From Coprococcus ammoniilyticus (GTDB lineage Bacteria > Bacillota > Clostridia > Lachnospirales > Lachnospiraceae), in contig NZ_JAOQJS010000006.1 of NCBI RefSeq assembly GCF_025567345.1, forward strand, positions 248,001-312,000: 64,000 nt of DNA. The letters run 5' to 3'. Under the pieces are notes generated by a model. It saw only the letters and a list, made by a program, of their open reading frames with translations. It did no database searches and was not told the DNA's origin. Position 1 is the first letter of the stretch. The number at the start of each line of letters is the position of its first letter. Below, piece after piece: positions 16,813 through 25,830 of the stretch. The translations under genes were made by a program, and so were the position numbers.

Positions 16813-18432
16813 ATGGTAATATTACAGGGTAAAAGTGTATTTGGCGGAGTTGCTATCGGGAAGATACAATTCTTTAAAAGGGACGAAATCCAGATAAAAC
16901 GACGTCATGTCGATGATCCGGAGGCGGAAATACGCCGCTTCCGGACTGCAAAGGAAAAAGCACTTTCTGAATTGCAGCAGTTATATGACAAGGCACTTAC
17001 TGATGTGGGAGAAGCAAATGCCATGATCTTTGAAGCACATCAGTTAATGCTTGAGGATCCGGATTATAATGATTCTGTAGAGAATATTATAAATACACAA
17101 AAGGTAAATGCTGAATATGCAATAGGTGTCACATCTGATAATTATGCAGCAATCTTTGAAGCGATGGATGATGCCTATATGCAGGGAAGGGCAGCAGATG
17201 TAAAGGATGTATCGAACAGGCTCCTTTCCCAGTTTGCAAAAAAACAGAATGCTTCATTTGAAATGACGGAGCAGGTAATCATCGCGGCAGATGATCTGGC
17301 ACCAAGCGAGACTGTTCAGCTTGATAAAGATAAGGTGCTGTCATTTATTACAGTGGAAGGCTCGGCAAATTCCCATACAGCGATTCTTGCCAGAACCATG
17401 AATATTCCGGCTGTTATAGGAATCGGTGATACATTAACACCGAAATATGACGGAAGACTTGCAATCGTAGACGGTCAGGAAGGAAAGATCTATATTGATC
17501 CGGATGAAGAAATCCTTGTTGCCATGAGAAAAAAGCAAGCTGTCGAACAGGAACAGCGTGAGCTTCTGGAGACATTGAAGGGCAAAGAAAATGTAACCAG
17601 ATCCGGGCAGAAGATTAACCTTTATGCCAATATTGCCAATGTATCAGATGTAGGAGCGGCACTCCGAAATGACGCCGGTGGTATCGGGTTATTCAGAAGC
17701 GAATTCTTATATCTGGAAAATGAAACTTATCCAACAGAGGAACAACAGTTTGCAGCTTATAGACAGGTAGCGGAAATGATGGCCGGAAAAAGGGTGATCA
17801 TCCGTACGTTGGATATCGGAGCAGATAAACAGGTTGGATATTTTAATCTGGAAAAAGAGGATAATCCGGCAATGGGGTTCCGTGCGATCAGGATATGTCT
17901 GACCAGACCCGAATTATTTAAGACCCAGCTTAGAGCTATTTTCAGAGCATCCGCGTATGGCCAGATTGCGATCATGTTTCCGATGATCATTTCGGTATCA
18001 GAGGTTCGTCGTATTAAAGAGATAATGGACGAGGTGAAGATCGGACTTCGTGCAGATGGAATAGCATTTTCCGATCAGATTGAAACCGGTATAATGATTG
18101 AGACTCCGGCTGCGGTTATGATCAGCAGAGAGTTGGCAAAGGAAGTGGATTTCTTTAGTGTCGGAACAAATGATCTGACGCAGTACACTCTGGCAATTGA
18201 TCGCCAGAACCGGAATCTGGATTCCTTCTATGATTCACACCATCCGGCGGTGTTATCTATGATCCAAATGGCAGCAGAGAATGCTCATGCAGAAGGAAAG
18301 TGGATTGGAATATGCGGTGAACTTGCAGCCGATCTAAGTCTGACAGAAAGGTTTTTACAGATGAACATTGATGAGTTATCAGTTGCACCGGGTATGATAC
18401 TTCCGTTAAGGAAAAAAATAAGAGAGTTATAA
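16813..18432 (+). CDS. ptsI: PTS Enzyme I (phosphoenolpyruvate-protein phosphotransferase)
   Basis: A complete 539-residue Enzyme I. The phosphohistidine is His188 (EGSANSHTAILARTMNIPAV). The PEP-binding barrel holds NDAGGIGLFRSEFLY, the metal and PEP site IETPAAVM and SVGTNDLTQYTLA, and the catalytic cysteine Cys501 (GICGEL). It is slightly shorter than the usual 570 residues. It takes phosphate from PEP and hands it to HPr, encoded 28 bases upstream. It is the last gene before a terminator, so the operon carries a whole phosphorelay. Confidence 0.96.
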   Translation: MVILQGKSVFGGVAIGKIQFFKRDEIQIKRRHVDDPEAEIRRFRTAKEKALSELQQLYDKALTDVGEANAMIFEAHQLMLEDPDYNDSVENIINTQKVNAEYAIGVTSDNYAAIFEAMDDAYMQGRAADVKDVSNRLLSQFAKKQNASFEMTEQVIIAADDLAPSETVQLDKDKVLSFITVEGSANSHTAILARTMNIPAVIGIGDTLTPKYDGRLAIVDGQEGKIYIDPDEEILVAMRKKQAVEQEQRELLETLKGKENVTRSGQKINLYANIANVSDVGAALRNDAGGIGLFRSEFLYLENETYPTEEQQFAAYRQVAEMMAGKRVIIRTLDIGADKQVGYFNLEKEDNPAMGFRAIRICLTRPELFKTQLRAIFRASAYGQIAIMFPMIISVSEVRRIKEIMDEVKIGLRADGIAFSDQIETGIMIETPAAVMISRELAKEVDFFSVGTNDLTQYTLAIDRQNRNLDSFYDSHHPAVLSMIQMAAENAHAEGKWIGICGELAADLSLTERFLQMNIDELSVAPGMILPLRKKIREL

Positions 18433-18443
18433 AAAGTATACAG

Positions 18444-18475
18444 AGACAGATCCGCACATGTACGGGTCTGTTTTT
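18444..18475 (+). terminator. Terminator after Enzyme I
   Basis: CAGATCCG and CGGGTCTG pair across an eight-base loop, followed by TTTTTGG. It separates the PTS operon from the GntR pair. Confidence 0.75.
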
Positions 18476-18500
18476 GGTCTTATAAACTGACATTTCCTGC

Positions 18501-18529
18501 TTGTTTGCGTTTGGAAAAGTTGCTATACT
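18501..18529 (+). promoter_or_regulatory. Promoter of the GntR pair
   Basis: TTGTTT, 17 bases, TATACT, located 26 bases before the first GntR start. With the terminator just upstream it indicates separate transcription of the regulators. Confidence 0.55.
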
Positions 18530-18555
18530 TAATAGAGTACAGGAGGGAGTTTGCC

Positions 18556-19317
18556 ATGAAATTGATGAATAAAGATGAGTTTATTGCGTATGAATTAAAA
18601 TTTTACTTTATGAAAAATAAACTGAAAGAAGGAGAAAAACTCCCATCTGAACGGGATCTGGCTGAACAGTTTGGGGTACAGAGAGCTACCGTCAGATCTG
18701 CATATAAATTATTAGAGGATGAAGGGATCATAGAATGCAGGGAACGGAGCGGCAACTACATAGCCCACAGAAGAATGATATCCAATCTTGACCGAATTCG
18801 ATCATTCAGTGAAAAGCTGGAAAAGATGGGGGCACAAACAAGAAGCAGACTGTTGGCGTTTGAGCGTGTGGAAGTAGATAAGGAACTGAATAAAAGTATT
18901 AAGCTTCCGTTAGGAACTCCGTTATTCAAAATTACCCGTATCCGTATGGTCGTAGAAGAAGACAGGGCTGTTCCGATCACCATAGAATATTCATATATAC
19001 CGGAAAGCAAGGCTCCTAAGCTGATGCGGTTTGATCTGGAAGATAATTCGTTATTTGATATTTTGATTCAGGAATATCATCATATTCCCAAAAAACAGGA
19101 ATTAACAGTCGGAATTGTATATGCTGATGAAAATGAAGCCAAAGCCTTGAATGTTGACAAGCTGACTGCTCTTGTAAAAAAAGAGGGAATCACATATGAC
19201 GAGAAAGGTGAGGTTATGGAATATCTGCAATCGGTGATCAATAAAGAATGGGTCGCATTTGAAAAAGAAGATCCTGTCATTAAGCAAAAGATGGAGGAGG
19301 TGCTCCATGGATTATAG
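18556..19317 (+). CDS. GntR-family (HutC/UTRA) transcriptional regulator 1
   Basis: A 253-residue regulator. The winged helix spans residues 1-75, with EKLPSERDLAEQFGVQRATV and the typical VRSAYKLLEDEGII. It is followed by a UTRA ligand domain (from about residue 90; TRIRMVVEEDRAVPITIEYS). UTRA regulators commonly sense phosphorylated sugars. The start is ATG 18556, six bases after AGGAGGGAG. It probably controls the upstream PTS operon together with its neighbour, which it overlaps by 11 bases. Confidence 0.93.
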   Translation: MKLMNKDEFIAYELKFYFMKNKLKEGEKLPSERDLAEQFGVQRATVRSAYKLLEDEGIIECRERSGNYIAHRRMISNLDRIRSFSEKLEKMGAQTRSRLLAFERVEVDKELNKSIKLPLGTPLFKITRIRMVVEEDRAVPITIEYSYIPESKAPKLMRFDLEDNSLFDILIQEYHHIPKKQELTVGIVYADENEAKALNVDKLTALVKKEGITYDEKGEVMEYLQSVINKEWVAFEKEDPVIKQKMEEVLHGL

Positions 19318-20041
19318 AATGCCATTATATATTCAATTACAGGATTCTATTATCAAGAAAATAGATGAAAAAAAATATCTGCCGGGTGAAGCAATACCAA
19401 GTGAGAGAAAAATGGCGGAAGCCTATGGTGTGAACCGTATGACCGTAAAACGTGCGGTTAGTAAGCTTGTAGAAGAAGGATATCTGGTTTGTAAACCGGG
19501 TTCTGGAACGTATGTTGCACAAAGAGATAAGAAAAAGATCGATCTGGATAATTCAAATGAAGCAGGAAATACCGGCATCACAGCGACGCTCCGTAAGGGT
19601 GGAATGGAGGTAAAAAACCGCCTTCTCGGGATCGGTGAGATCACAGGAAGTAAATATCTGGGATATAAGCTTGGAATTTCGGATGATGAGATGATATATG
19701 GAATTTACCGGGTACGATCAGAGGGTGATATACCATTTGCGGTTGAGTACACATATGTACCGAAAAAATATTTTGATGATCTGGATGAATTTGATTTCGC
19801 CAAAGTGTCTTTATATGATTATATGGAAGCAAAAGGACATATGCCATGCCATTTTGGACAGAAGCTGGTCATATGTGAGGCAAATGAACGGCTCGCAGAG
19901 CTGCTGCAGGTGGATCGTGGAACTGCGATTTATAAGATCAATTATCAGGGTGCGGATGCAGATTATAATATTGTAGAGTTTACCATGAGTTATCTGAATC
20001 CTGCTTATACAAAATTCCGATTTGATGTTGAGGTCTCTTAA
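19307..20041 (+). CDS. GntR-family (HutC/UTRA) transcriptional regulator 2
   Basis: A 244-residue paralogue of the preceding gene with the same layout. The winged helix has IPSERKMAEAYGVNRMTVKR and GSGTYVAQRDK, and the UTRA domain includes YRVRSEGDIPFAVEYTYVP. ATG 19307 follows GGAGGAGG by six bases and lies inside the end of the first regulator. Two UTRA regulators in tandem suggest that two ligands, or a heteromeric repressor, govern one operon. That is an inference; only the arrangement is seen. Confidence 0.93.
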   Translation: MDYRMPLYIQLQDSIIKKIDEKKYLPGEAIPSERKMAEAYGVNRMTVKRAVSKLVEEGYLVCKPGSGTYVAQRDKKKIDLDNSNEAGNTGITATLRKGGMEVKNRLLGIGEITGSKYLGYKLGISDDEMIYGIYRVRSEGDIPFAVEYTYVPKKYFDDLDEFDFAKVSLYDYMEAKGHMPCHFGQKLVICEANERLAELLQVDRGTAIYKINYQGADADYNIVEFTMSYLNPAYTKFRFDVEVS

Positions 20042-20135
20042 AGGAAAGACATAAGCGTTTCTGTTACGGATCATATGGATCTTGTTATGCCGGCTTCGGT
20101 TTATAATATTAGTACTTGAAAGGTGTTATTTGAAA

Positions 20136-20696
20136 ATGCAATTCAAAAAAGTAGAAAAGAAATGCGAAGGTAAATTTATTACCCGCTATGATATAACATA
20201 TGAGACAGTGGATCATCAGAAGAAGGTATATGAGATGATCAGCCGGAATGGTGACATTACGGATTTTGAAGGACTGCATGGCAGAATGGCAGATGCAGTT
20301 GTGATCATTGCTACGGATGAGACCGGCGAGAAGATACTGATCGATAAGGAATTCCGTCTTGCTCCGGGAGAATGGGTATATAACTTTCCGGCAGGTCTGA
20401 TCGATCCGGGTGAGACGCCGCAGGAGAGTGCGAAGCGTGAGCTTCGTGAGGAGACAGGGCTGGAATTATATGAGATCAATGATTTCATCGGAACCAGCTA
20501 CAGTGCGGTTGGTTTTTCAAATGAAACAAATGTCTGCGTTGTTGGAAAGGCACGGGGAGAGTTCCATAAGAGTACCTCTACATTAGAAGAGATCGAAGCC
20601 GGCTGGTATACAAAGGCAGAAGTCAGAGAACTTCTTAAGAAAGCGAAATTTGCAGCGAGAACACAGGCATACTGCTATGTGTGGAGCAGAGAATAG
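20136..20696 (+). CDS. NUDIX hydrolase (ADP-ribose pyrophosphatase type)
   Basis: A 186-residue NUDIX protein. The NUDIX box starts near residue 87: GLIDPGETPQESAKRELREE followed by TGL, matching the GX5EX7REUXEEXGU pattern in full. The N-terminal strand region and the GTSYSAVGFSNET loop resemble ADP-ribose pyrophosphatases, which hydrolyse ADP-ribose and related nucleoside diphosphates. ATG 20136 follows GAAAGGTG. It is a single gene. Confidence 0.9.
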   Translation: MQFKKVEKKCEGKFITRYDITYETVDHQKKVYEMISRNGDITDFEGLHGRMADAVVIIATDETGEKILIDKEFRLAPGEWVYNFPAGLIDPGETPQESAKRELREETGLELYEINDFIGTSYSAVGFSNETNVCVVGKARGEFHKSTSTLEEIEAGWYTKAEVRELLKKAKFAARTQAYCYVWSRE

Positions 20697-20834
20697 AGGA
20701 CAAAAAGTAGAATCTAGAGGGGCACAGGGGACAGTACTTGAAGTGAAAGCCGGCACAACGGTTCTTACAGCCTGCAGCAACCGTATCGTTTGCAGATAAG
20801 GGTTGTAAATATCTGGACAGAAAGGAAAAATACG

Positions 20835-23105
20835 ATGTTTCACAAAGATTATGAAAGAAAGATCGATCAGTTAGTAAATGAACTGACATTAGAAGAGAAA
20901 ATAAAGATGATCCATGGTGCGGGTCTGTTCCGCACCGGGGCAGTAGAAAGACTTGGAATCCCCCCAATCGTGATGTCGGACGGCCCGACAGGGGTGCGGT
21001 TCGAATTCTTTAATGATAACTGGGGCAGAGCCGGACATAATGATGATGGAGTTACATATTGTCCGAGTAACAGTGCGATCGCCGCAACCTGGAACCGGGA
21101 ACTGGCAGGAAAATCAGGAACGGTACTTGGTGAAGAAGCCAGAGGACGTGGCAAGGATATCATACTTGCGCCGGGTGTCAATGTTATGCGGACGCCACTT
21201 TGCGGAAGAAATTTTGAATATTTCAGCGAAGATCCTTATCTGATATCAGAGATGGCGGTTCCGGTGATCGAAGGGATCGAGAGTTCTGACGTGGGTGCCT
21301 GTGTGAAACATTTTGCTGTTAATAATCAGGAAACAGAGCGGAACTGGGTGAATGTCGAGATCGATGAACGAACGCTCCGTGAGATATACTTGCCTGCATT
21401 TGAAGCAGCAGTAAAGAAAGCAAAGGTAAGATCTATTATGGGTGCTTATAATCTGTTCCGTGGGGTTCATTGCTGTGAAAATAATGAACTGCTCGGTGAG
21501 ATACTGCGGAAAGAATGGAATTATGACGGGCTGATCGTTTCGGATTGGGGCGGCATCCACGATACAAAGGCTGCGGCAGAAAGCCCGATCGATGTAGAGA
21601 TGTCAATCTATGCAAACTTCGATGAATACTGCATGGCAGATCCATTGTTAAATGCGGTAAGAAATGGTGAGATCGAAGAGGAAAGAGTTGATGAAAAGGT
21701 AAAGAGTATTCTCCGATTCATGCTCCGTGTCAAGATGATCGATATTGTAGAAGCCAAAAGTGGGGACAATGAACAGACGGCTATATCCGCTGGCTGCACG
21801 GAACAGAAGCCGGCTGTCTATGCGGTTCGTGACCGGAGCCGGAAGAAAGGAAGTTATGATACTTCAGCACATCAGGATGCAGTGTTAGAGACAGCCAGAG
21901 AATCAATTGTACTGTTAAAGAATGAAGAACAGAGACTGCCGCTTGCACCTGAGAAGACACATCGGCTTCTGGTGATCGGACATAATGCAGCAAAGCTTCA
22001 TTCAAATGGTGGCGGAAGTGCGGAGATTGCGGCACTTTATGAGATCAATCCACTGCTTGGTATTAAGATGGAGCTTGGTGGTAACTGCGAAGTGACATAT
22101 GCAGAAGGTTATTATGTGCCGGATAAGAACAGACAGCAGGTACTGAATTGGCAGGAGGTAAGTCTGGATGAACTGGCATCGGAGCAGGGGGCTTATGAAG
22201 GAAATAATCCGGAAGGACGGAAGATCCAGAAGGCACTTCGTGAAGAGGCGGTTGCCCTTGCTTCAGAATATGATGATGTGATCTTTGTTGGCGGTTTAAA
22301 TCATGATACAGATGAAGAAGGATACGACAGACCGGATCTGAAGCTTCCATATCATCAGGATGAACTGATCACGGAGCTCTTAAAAGTGAATCCGAATATG
22401 GTCATTGTCATGATGGCAGGTAATCCGGTTGATATGAGCGCATGGATTGATGATGCAAAGTCGATTGTATGGATGAGTTATGCAGGAATGGAAGGTGGCA
22501 GAGCACTCGGTGAAATCCTGTTTGGTGAAGTAAATCCATCCGGTAAACTTGTGATGACCATGCCGAAATCTCTTGATCAGGTACCGGCGATGGTTTTTGG
22601 AGATTTCCCCGGAAGAACCTTAATGGAAGAAGAACATGAAAGAATGAATGCAAAATTGACGGAAACATACAGAGAAGGTGTATTTGTCGGATATCGGTAT
22701 TATGACAAATATCAGATCCCGGTACAGTTTCCATTTGGCCATGGATTATCTTATACGACATTTTCCTATGGTGATATGCAGGTAAAAGAGCCGGATGGTC
22801 AGACATTCAAGGTACAGATCCCGGTAACAAATACCGGAAAGCTTGCCGGAAAAGAGACGGTAGAGCTGTATGTCGGAGAAACGGAAGTAAGTCCGGAGAA
22901 TCCTGTGAAGGAGTTGAAGGGCTTCTGCAAGTTATCACTTGCACCGGGAGAAACAAAGTATGCGGAATTTGAATTGACAGCCGAGGCATTCCGTCATTTT
23001 GATGAGAAGACGGATGAGTGGAAGGTCGTGGCAGGAAGTTATACGATCTATATCGGAAGTTCTGTTTCTGATATTCGGTCGGTAACAACCATAACAATAA
23101 AATAA
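20835..23105 (+). CDS. Glycoside hydrolase family 3 (beta-glucosidase-like)
   Basis: A 756-residue cytoplasmic GH3 enzyme without a signal peptide. The N-terminal barrel includes VMSDGPTGVRFE, GRNFEYFSEDP, CVKHFAVNNQETERNWVNVE and the nucleophile motif LIVSDWGG (Asp237). The second domain carries VLLKNEEQRLPLAP and GGSAEIAALY. The C-terminal fibronectin-like domain holds GKETVELYVGE. Such enzymes release glucose or another sugar from the non-reducing end of beta-linked oligosaccharides; the specificity is not readable. AAAGGA precedes ATG 20835. A long hairpin terminator follows, shared with the convergent amidase. Confidence 0.93.
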   Translation: MFHKDYERKIDQLVNELTLEEKIKMIHGAGLFRTGAVERLGIPPIVMSDGPTGVRFEFFNDNWGRAGHNDDGVTYCPSNSAIAATWNRELAGKSGTVLGEEARGRGKDIILAPGVNVMRTPLCGRNFEYFSEDPYLISEMAVPVIEGIESSDVGACVKHFAVNNQETERNWVNVEIDERTLREIYLPAFEAAVKKAKVRSIMGAYNLFRGVHCCENNELLGEILRKEWNYDGLIVSDWGGIHDTKAAAESPIDVEMSIYANFDEYCMADPLLNAVRNGEIEEERVDEKVKSILRFMLRVKMIDIVEAKSGDNEQTAISAGCTEQKPAVYAVRDRSRKKGSYDTSAHQDAVLETARESIVLLKNEEQRLPLAPEKTHRLLVIGHNAAKLHSNGGGSAEIAALYEINPLLGIKMELGGNCEVTYAEGYYVPDKNRQQVLNWQEVSLDELASEQGAYEGNNPEGRKIQKALREEAVALASEYDDVIFVGGLNHDTDEEGYDRPDLKLPYHQDELITELLKVNPNMVIVMMAGNPVDMSAWIDDAKSIVWMSYAGMEGGRALGEILFGEVNPSGKLVMTMPKSLDQVPAMVFGDFPGRTLMEEEHERMNAKLTETYREGVFVGYRYYDKYQIPVQFPFGHGLSYTTFSYGDMQVKEPDGQTFKVQIPVTNTGKLAGKETVELYVGETEVSPENPVKELKGFCKLSLAPGETKYAEFELTAEAFRHFDEKTDEWKVVAGSYTIYIGSSVSDIRSVTTITIK

Positions 23106-23115
23106 TTAATAAATA

Positions 23116-23197
23116 AAATGCCGGTATGAACAGTCTGTCTGCCGGTACTATGAAACATCCATAGTACCGGCAGACAGACCGTTTATACCGGCATTTA
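23116..23197. terminator. Long bidirectional hairpin between convergent genes
   Basis: AAATGCCGGTATGAACAGTC continuing to TACTATG pairs with CATAGTACCGGCAGACAGAC continuing to GCATTT. The stem is close to 38 bp with a seven-base loop. It lies between the GH3 stop and the stop of the minus-strand amidase and can serve both. Its stem is far longer than a normal terminator, as in the palindromes further right. Confidence 0.85.
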
Positions 23198-23210
23198 TAT
23201 ACATATTGTT

Positions 23211-23945
23211 TTATTGATATTCGTTGAGCCATTCGATAATGCCGTTAGCGATGGCGGCGGCATAATCATCCATGTTATTATCGTAAAGCTCTACGTCTTT
23301 TTCGTTGCTGATAAAGCCCATCTCGATGATCAGACTTGTCATATTTGTCTGTTTGATAACGATGTAATCGTTGTCACTGTCAAACTGTGTTCCGGTACGG
23401 ACACCACGGTTATCGGAGATCCCGACCTTTTCCAGATTGGACAGGATGGTTTCTGCGATCGCATGGTTCTTTTCGGAACCGGAGCTGTAGATCCATGCTT
23501 CGACACCACAGGCCTCAGGGTTGGCTGCGTAGTTCCTGTGGAGTGCCAGATAGAGATCTGCGTTGCAGTCATTTGCAATCGCAGCACGATCTTCGGAAGA
23601 AACGGTAGAATCATCATCACGCGTCATAACAACCTTTACTCCGTTTTTCTTTAATAGTTTTGCAACCTTTAAGGAAAGCTTCAGATTTCCGTCTTTTTCA
23701 TGAATGTTATTAATTCCGGTTGCCCCGATGTCGGAACCGCCATGTCCCGGATCCAAACAGACTGTGTATTTTCCGTCCGGTTTTATGATCGAGACAGCAT
23801 CCTTGCTGCTTTTTGACCGACTGACCGCCAACAGGACGGACAGAACGATAACGGCGATGAGCAGGACGATGTTGACACCGATCAGGAATTTTATGACAGA
23901 CCGCATCTGTGTAACGGTCAGTTTCTTTTTTGTTTTTCCAGCCAT
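23211..23945 (-). CDS. Membrane-anchored N-acetylmuramoyl-L-alanine amidase (Amidase_3)
   Basis: A 244-residue protein: a basic N-terminus, one membrane helix (about residues 18-41), then an Amidase_3 domain outside the cell. Zinc ligands are His68 (DPGHGG), Glu83 (HEKD) and His136 (LALHRN). The catalytic glutamate is Glu207 (LIIEMGF). It cuts the bond between N-acetylmuramic acid and L-alanine in peptidoglycan. There is no cell-wall-binding repeat. The start lacks an obvious Shine-Dalgarno sequence, but the frame begins with a normal membrane anchor. Confidence 0.93.
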   Translation of the reverse strand: MAGKTKKKLTVTQMRSVIKFLIGVNIVLLIAVIVLSVLLAVSRSKSSKDAVSIIKPDGKYTVCLDPGHGGSDIGATGINNIHEKDGNLKLSLKVAKLLKKNGVKVVMTRDDDSTVSSEDRAAIANDCNADLYLALHRNYAANPEACGVEAWIYSSGSEKNHAIAETILSNLEKVGISDNRGVRTGTQFDSDNDYIVIKQTNMTSLIIEMGFISNEKDVELYDNNMDDYAAAIANGIIEWLNEYQ

Positions 23946-24229
23946 AATGTATAAAACTGCCGGAGCAGCCCTTTCTGTTTCTAGTTTATTCTCAACTAAG
24001 ATACTCTAAAATGATCGGATTTTCAATACGATAGAAAAGATTTAATATTTACATATATCGGTGAAATGCGGTGTAACATGGAACCGGCGGGCAACATAAT
24101 TTAGCATTTTATATAGAAAAGTGCGAAAGAAATTAATAAATTTCTGAAAAATTTAATATTGTCAAATGAAAACCTGGGTGTTACCCTAAATATAGGGTGG
24201 CAGGGAGAAGATAAGAAAAGGAATAAAAG

Positions 24230-25081
24230 ATGATCGTAGATTTTCATACTCACACATATCCGGATAAAATAGCTTCAAAGACACTTGAACTGTTAGTAAG
24301 TAGATCAAAGACAAAGCCGGCATCGGATGGTACACTTGCAGGCTTGCAGCATTCAATGGCGCAAAGCGGTGTCGATATCTCTGTTGTCCTTCCTGTTGTA
24401 ACTGCACCACATCAGGTGGAGCGGATCAATACCGTGGCAAAGGCAGTAACAGCCCAGTTTACGGGAAGTGGCGTCTGGTCATTTGGCGGAATCCATCCCG
24501 GAAATGATAACTATAAAGAGATTTTAAATGGTATCAAATCTGCCGGATTAAAGGGAATTAAGCTGCATCCGGATTATCAGGATGCCATGTTCAATGATAT
24601 CCGTTATAAACGGATCATCAGTTACGCAACAGAGCTTGGTTTGGTCGTTGTGGTTCATGCCGGAGTAGATATCGGACTTCCCTCTGTAACACATTGTACA
24701 CCGGACATGGTGTGCGAAGTATTAGATGAGGTTCAGCCGGAGCGACTCGTTCTTGCACATATGGGCGGCTGGAATCTCTGGGACGAGGTACTTGCGAAGC
24801 TGTGCGGAAGAAATGTATATATGGATACAGCATTTTCCTACGGAGAGATTGCATGGCTTTCGGGTGCTGAACATCGTTGGAAGCTGGCATCAGAGGAGAT
24901 GTTCCTGAAACTGATCAGAGCACATGGAGCAGACCGGATCGTATTTGGAACAGACAGTCCGTGGACAGATCAGAAGCGAGCCATAAAGGACATACAGGCA
25001 CTTCCGTTATCAGATGAAGACAAGAAAAAGATCCTTGGAGAAAATGCATTGCAGCTTTTGGGACTGCCGGATGCAGAATAG
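24230..25081 (+). CDS. Amidohydrolase-2 / TatD-like metal hydrolase
   Basis: A 283-residue TIM-barrel hydrolase with the metal motif DFHTHTYPD at the N-terminus, GLKGIKLHPDYQD, VVVHAGVDIG, LVLAHMGGW and FGTDSPW. All metal positions of the family appear present. Substrate unknown. It belongs to the same broad family as the hydrolase of the PTS operon but stands alone here. A small hairpin (ACCCTAAATATAGGGT) lies about 35 bases upstream. The ATG at 24230 has GGAATAAAAG before it, a weak ribosome site. Confidence 0.85.
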   Translation: MIVDFHTHTYPDKIASKTLELLVSRSKTKPASDGTLAGLQHSMAQSGVDISVVLPVVTAPHQVERINTVAKAVTAQFTGSGVWSFGGIHPGNDNYKEILNGIKSAGLKGIKLHPDYQDAMFNDIRYKRIISYATELGLVVVVHAGVDIGLPSVTHCTPDMVCEVLDEVQPERLVLAHMGGWNLWDEVLAKLCGRNVYMDTAFSYGEIAWLSGAEHRWKLASEEMFLKLIRAHGADRIVFGTDSPWTDQKRAIKDIQALPLSDEDKKKILGENALQLLGLPDAE

Positions 25082-25176
25082 AAAATATAAAGTGAACTAT
25101 ACAATATATTTGAAAGCATTAGAGGATTCACACATAAAAGTAAAATAAATTTCCGATAAATTAGTAAAAATAGACA

Positions 25177-25336
25177 TTGCACAAAAATTAAAAATGTGTT
25201 ACAATTTTGTTACAATAAGAAAGGGAGAGAAGATAGCTCCTAAGACATTCGAAATTTAAGTTGTTGTTTTTTTCACAAAAAAATATTCATAAATACAAGG
25301 GACTGCCTGTAAGACGGCGGTCCCTTTCCTTTTCTT
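25177..25336 (+). ncRNA. Candidate small RNA: strong promoter followed by terminator, no gene
   Basis: TTGCAC (25177-25182), 17 bases, TACAAT (25200-25205) form a near-consensus promoter. A GC-rich terminator, GGGACTGCC paired with GGCGGTCCC and then TTTCCTTTTCTT, ends at 25336. The 120-odd bases between have no reading frame with a ribosome site, but contain the small hairpin GGGAG...CTCC and a run of T. This is the expected signature of a small RNA of about 125 nt. I do not recognise a known family. A degenerate terminator left from a lost gene is the alternative. Confidence 0.45.
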
Positions 25337-25510
25337 GTGCAATCAGGTACCTCTCGTCTGACGACTCGATGATTAGCGGTCGTCAAATTGAAAACAATTT
25401 TGTGCAATCAGGTTCCTCTCGTCTAACGACTCGATGAACATTGACCATCATATAGAAATTTGTGCTCTTGCGTTGCAAGCACAATTTCTGCATGATGGTT
25501 GATTGCACAA
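25335..25510. repeat. Inverted-repeat element with an internal direct repeat
   Basis: The ends are inverted copies of 11 bases (TTGTGCAATCA at 25335, TGATTGCACAA at 25500). Inside, a direct repeat beginning GTGCAATCAGG and running to CGACTCGATGA occurs at 25337 and 25402. A hairpin ACCATCAT...AAATTTGTGC then pairs with GCACAATTTC...ATGATGGT. It carries no gene and sits between the small-RNA terminator and the tRNA terminator. It looks like a small non-autonomous mobile element or a compound hairpin. Confidence 0.6.
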
Positions 25511-25540
25511 AAAAAGAACCAGATCACATCTGGTTCTTAA
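25508..25540 (-). terminator. Terminator of tRNA-Gln
   Basis: On the minus strand AAGAACCAGAT and ATCTGGTTCTT pair across a three-base loop and are followed by seven T, three bases after the tRNA 3' end. Confidence 0.85.
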
Positions 25541-25543
25541 GAG

Positions 25544-25616
25544 CTGGGCTACAAGGATTCGAACCTTGAAAATGCTGGAGTCAGAGTCCAGTGCCTTACC
25601 ATTTGGCGATAGCCCA
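25544..25616 (-). tRNA. tRNA-Gln (CTG anticodon)
   Basis: The minus strand folds into a full cloverleaf. The acceptor TGGGCTA pairs with TAGCCCA. The anticodon stem CTGGA/TCCAG encloses the loop CTCTGAC with anticodon CTG. The T arm CAAGG/CCTTG has loop TTCGAAT. The 3' CCA is not encoded. It reads the CAG glutamine codon. Confidence 0.95.
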
Positions 25617-25830
25617 TTGCTGTCAACAGATGATATTATATTACAACAGTTTGAAAAAAGCAAGCACTTTTTTAAAAAAATTACAAAAAGTTATTTGTAC
25701 GCAATGAACACGAAAAATTTGAGAATAAAAATCAATGGAAATAGAAAATCCAGGTAGAAATAATAGTCTGGCTGTTGTATAATGGGAGCACTTGTGGAGA
25801 TGACATTATAATAGGAAATGGAGAATACAT

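Noticed and set aside
24160..24230. The leader of the amidohydrolase gene with ACCCTAAATATAGGGT as a riboswitch
   Set aside because: Only one short stem is visible and no known aptamer pattern could be recognised.
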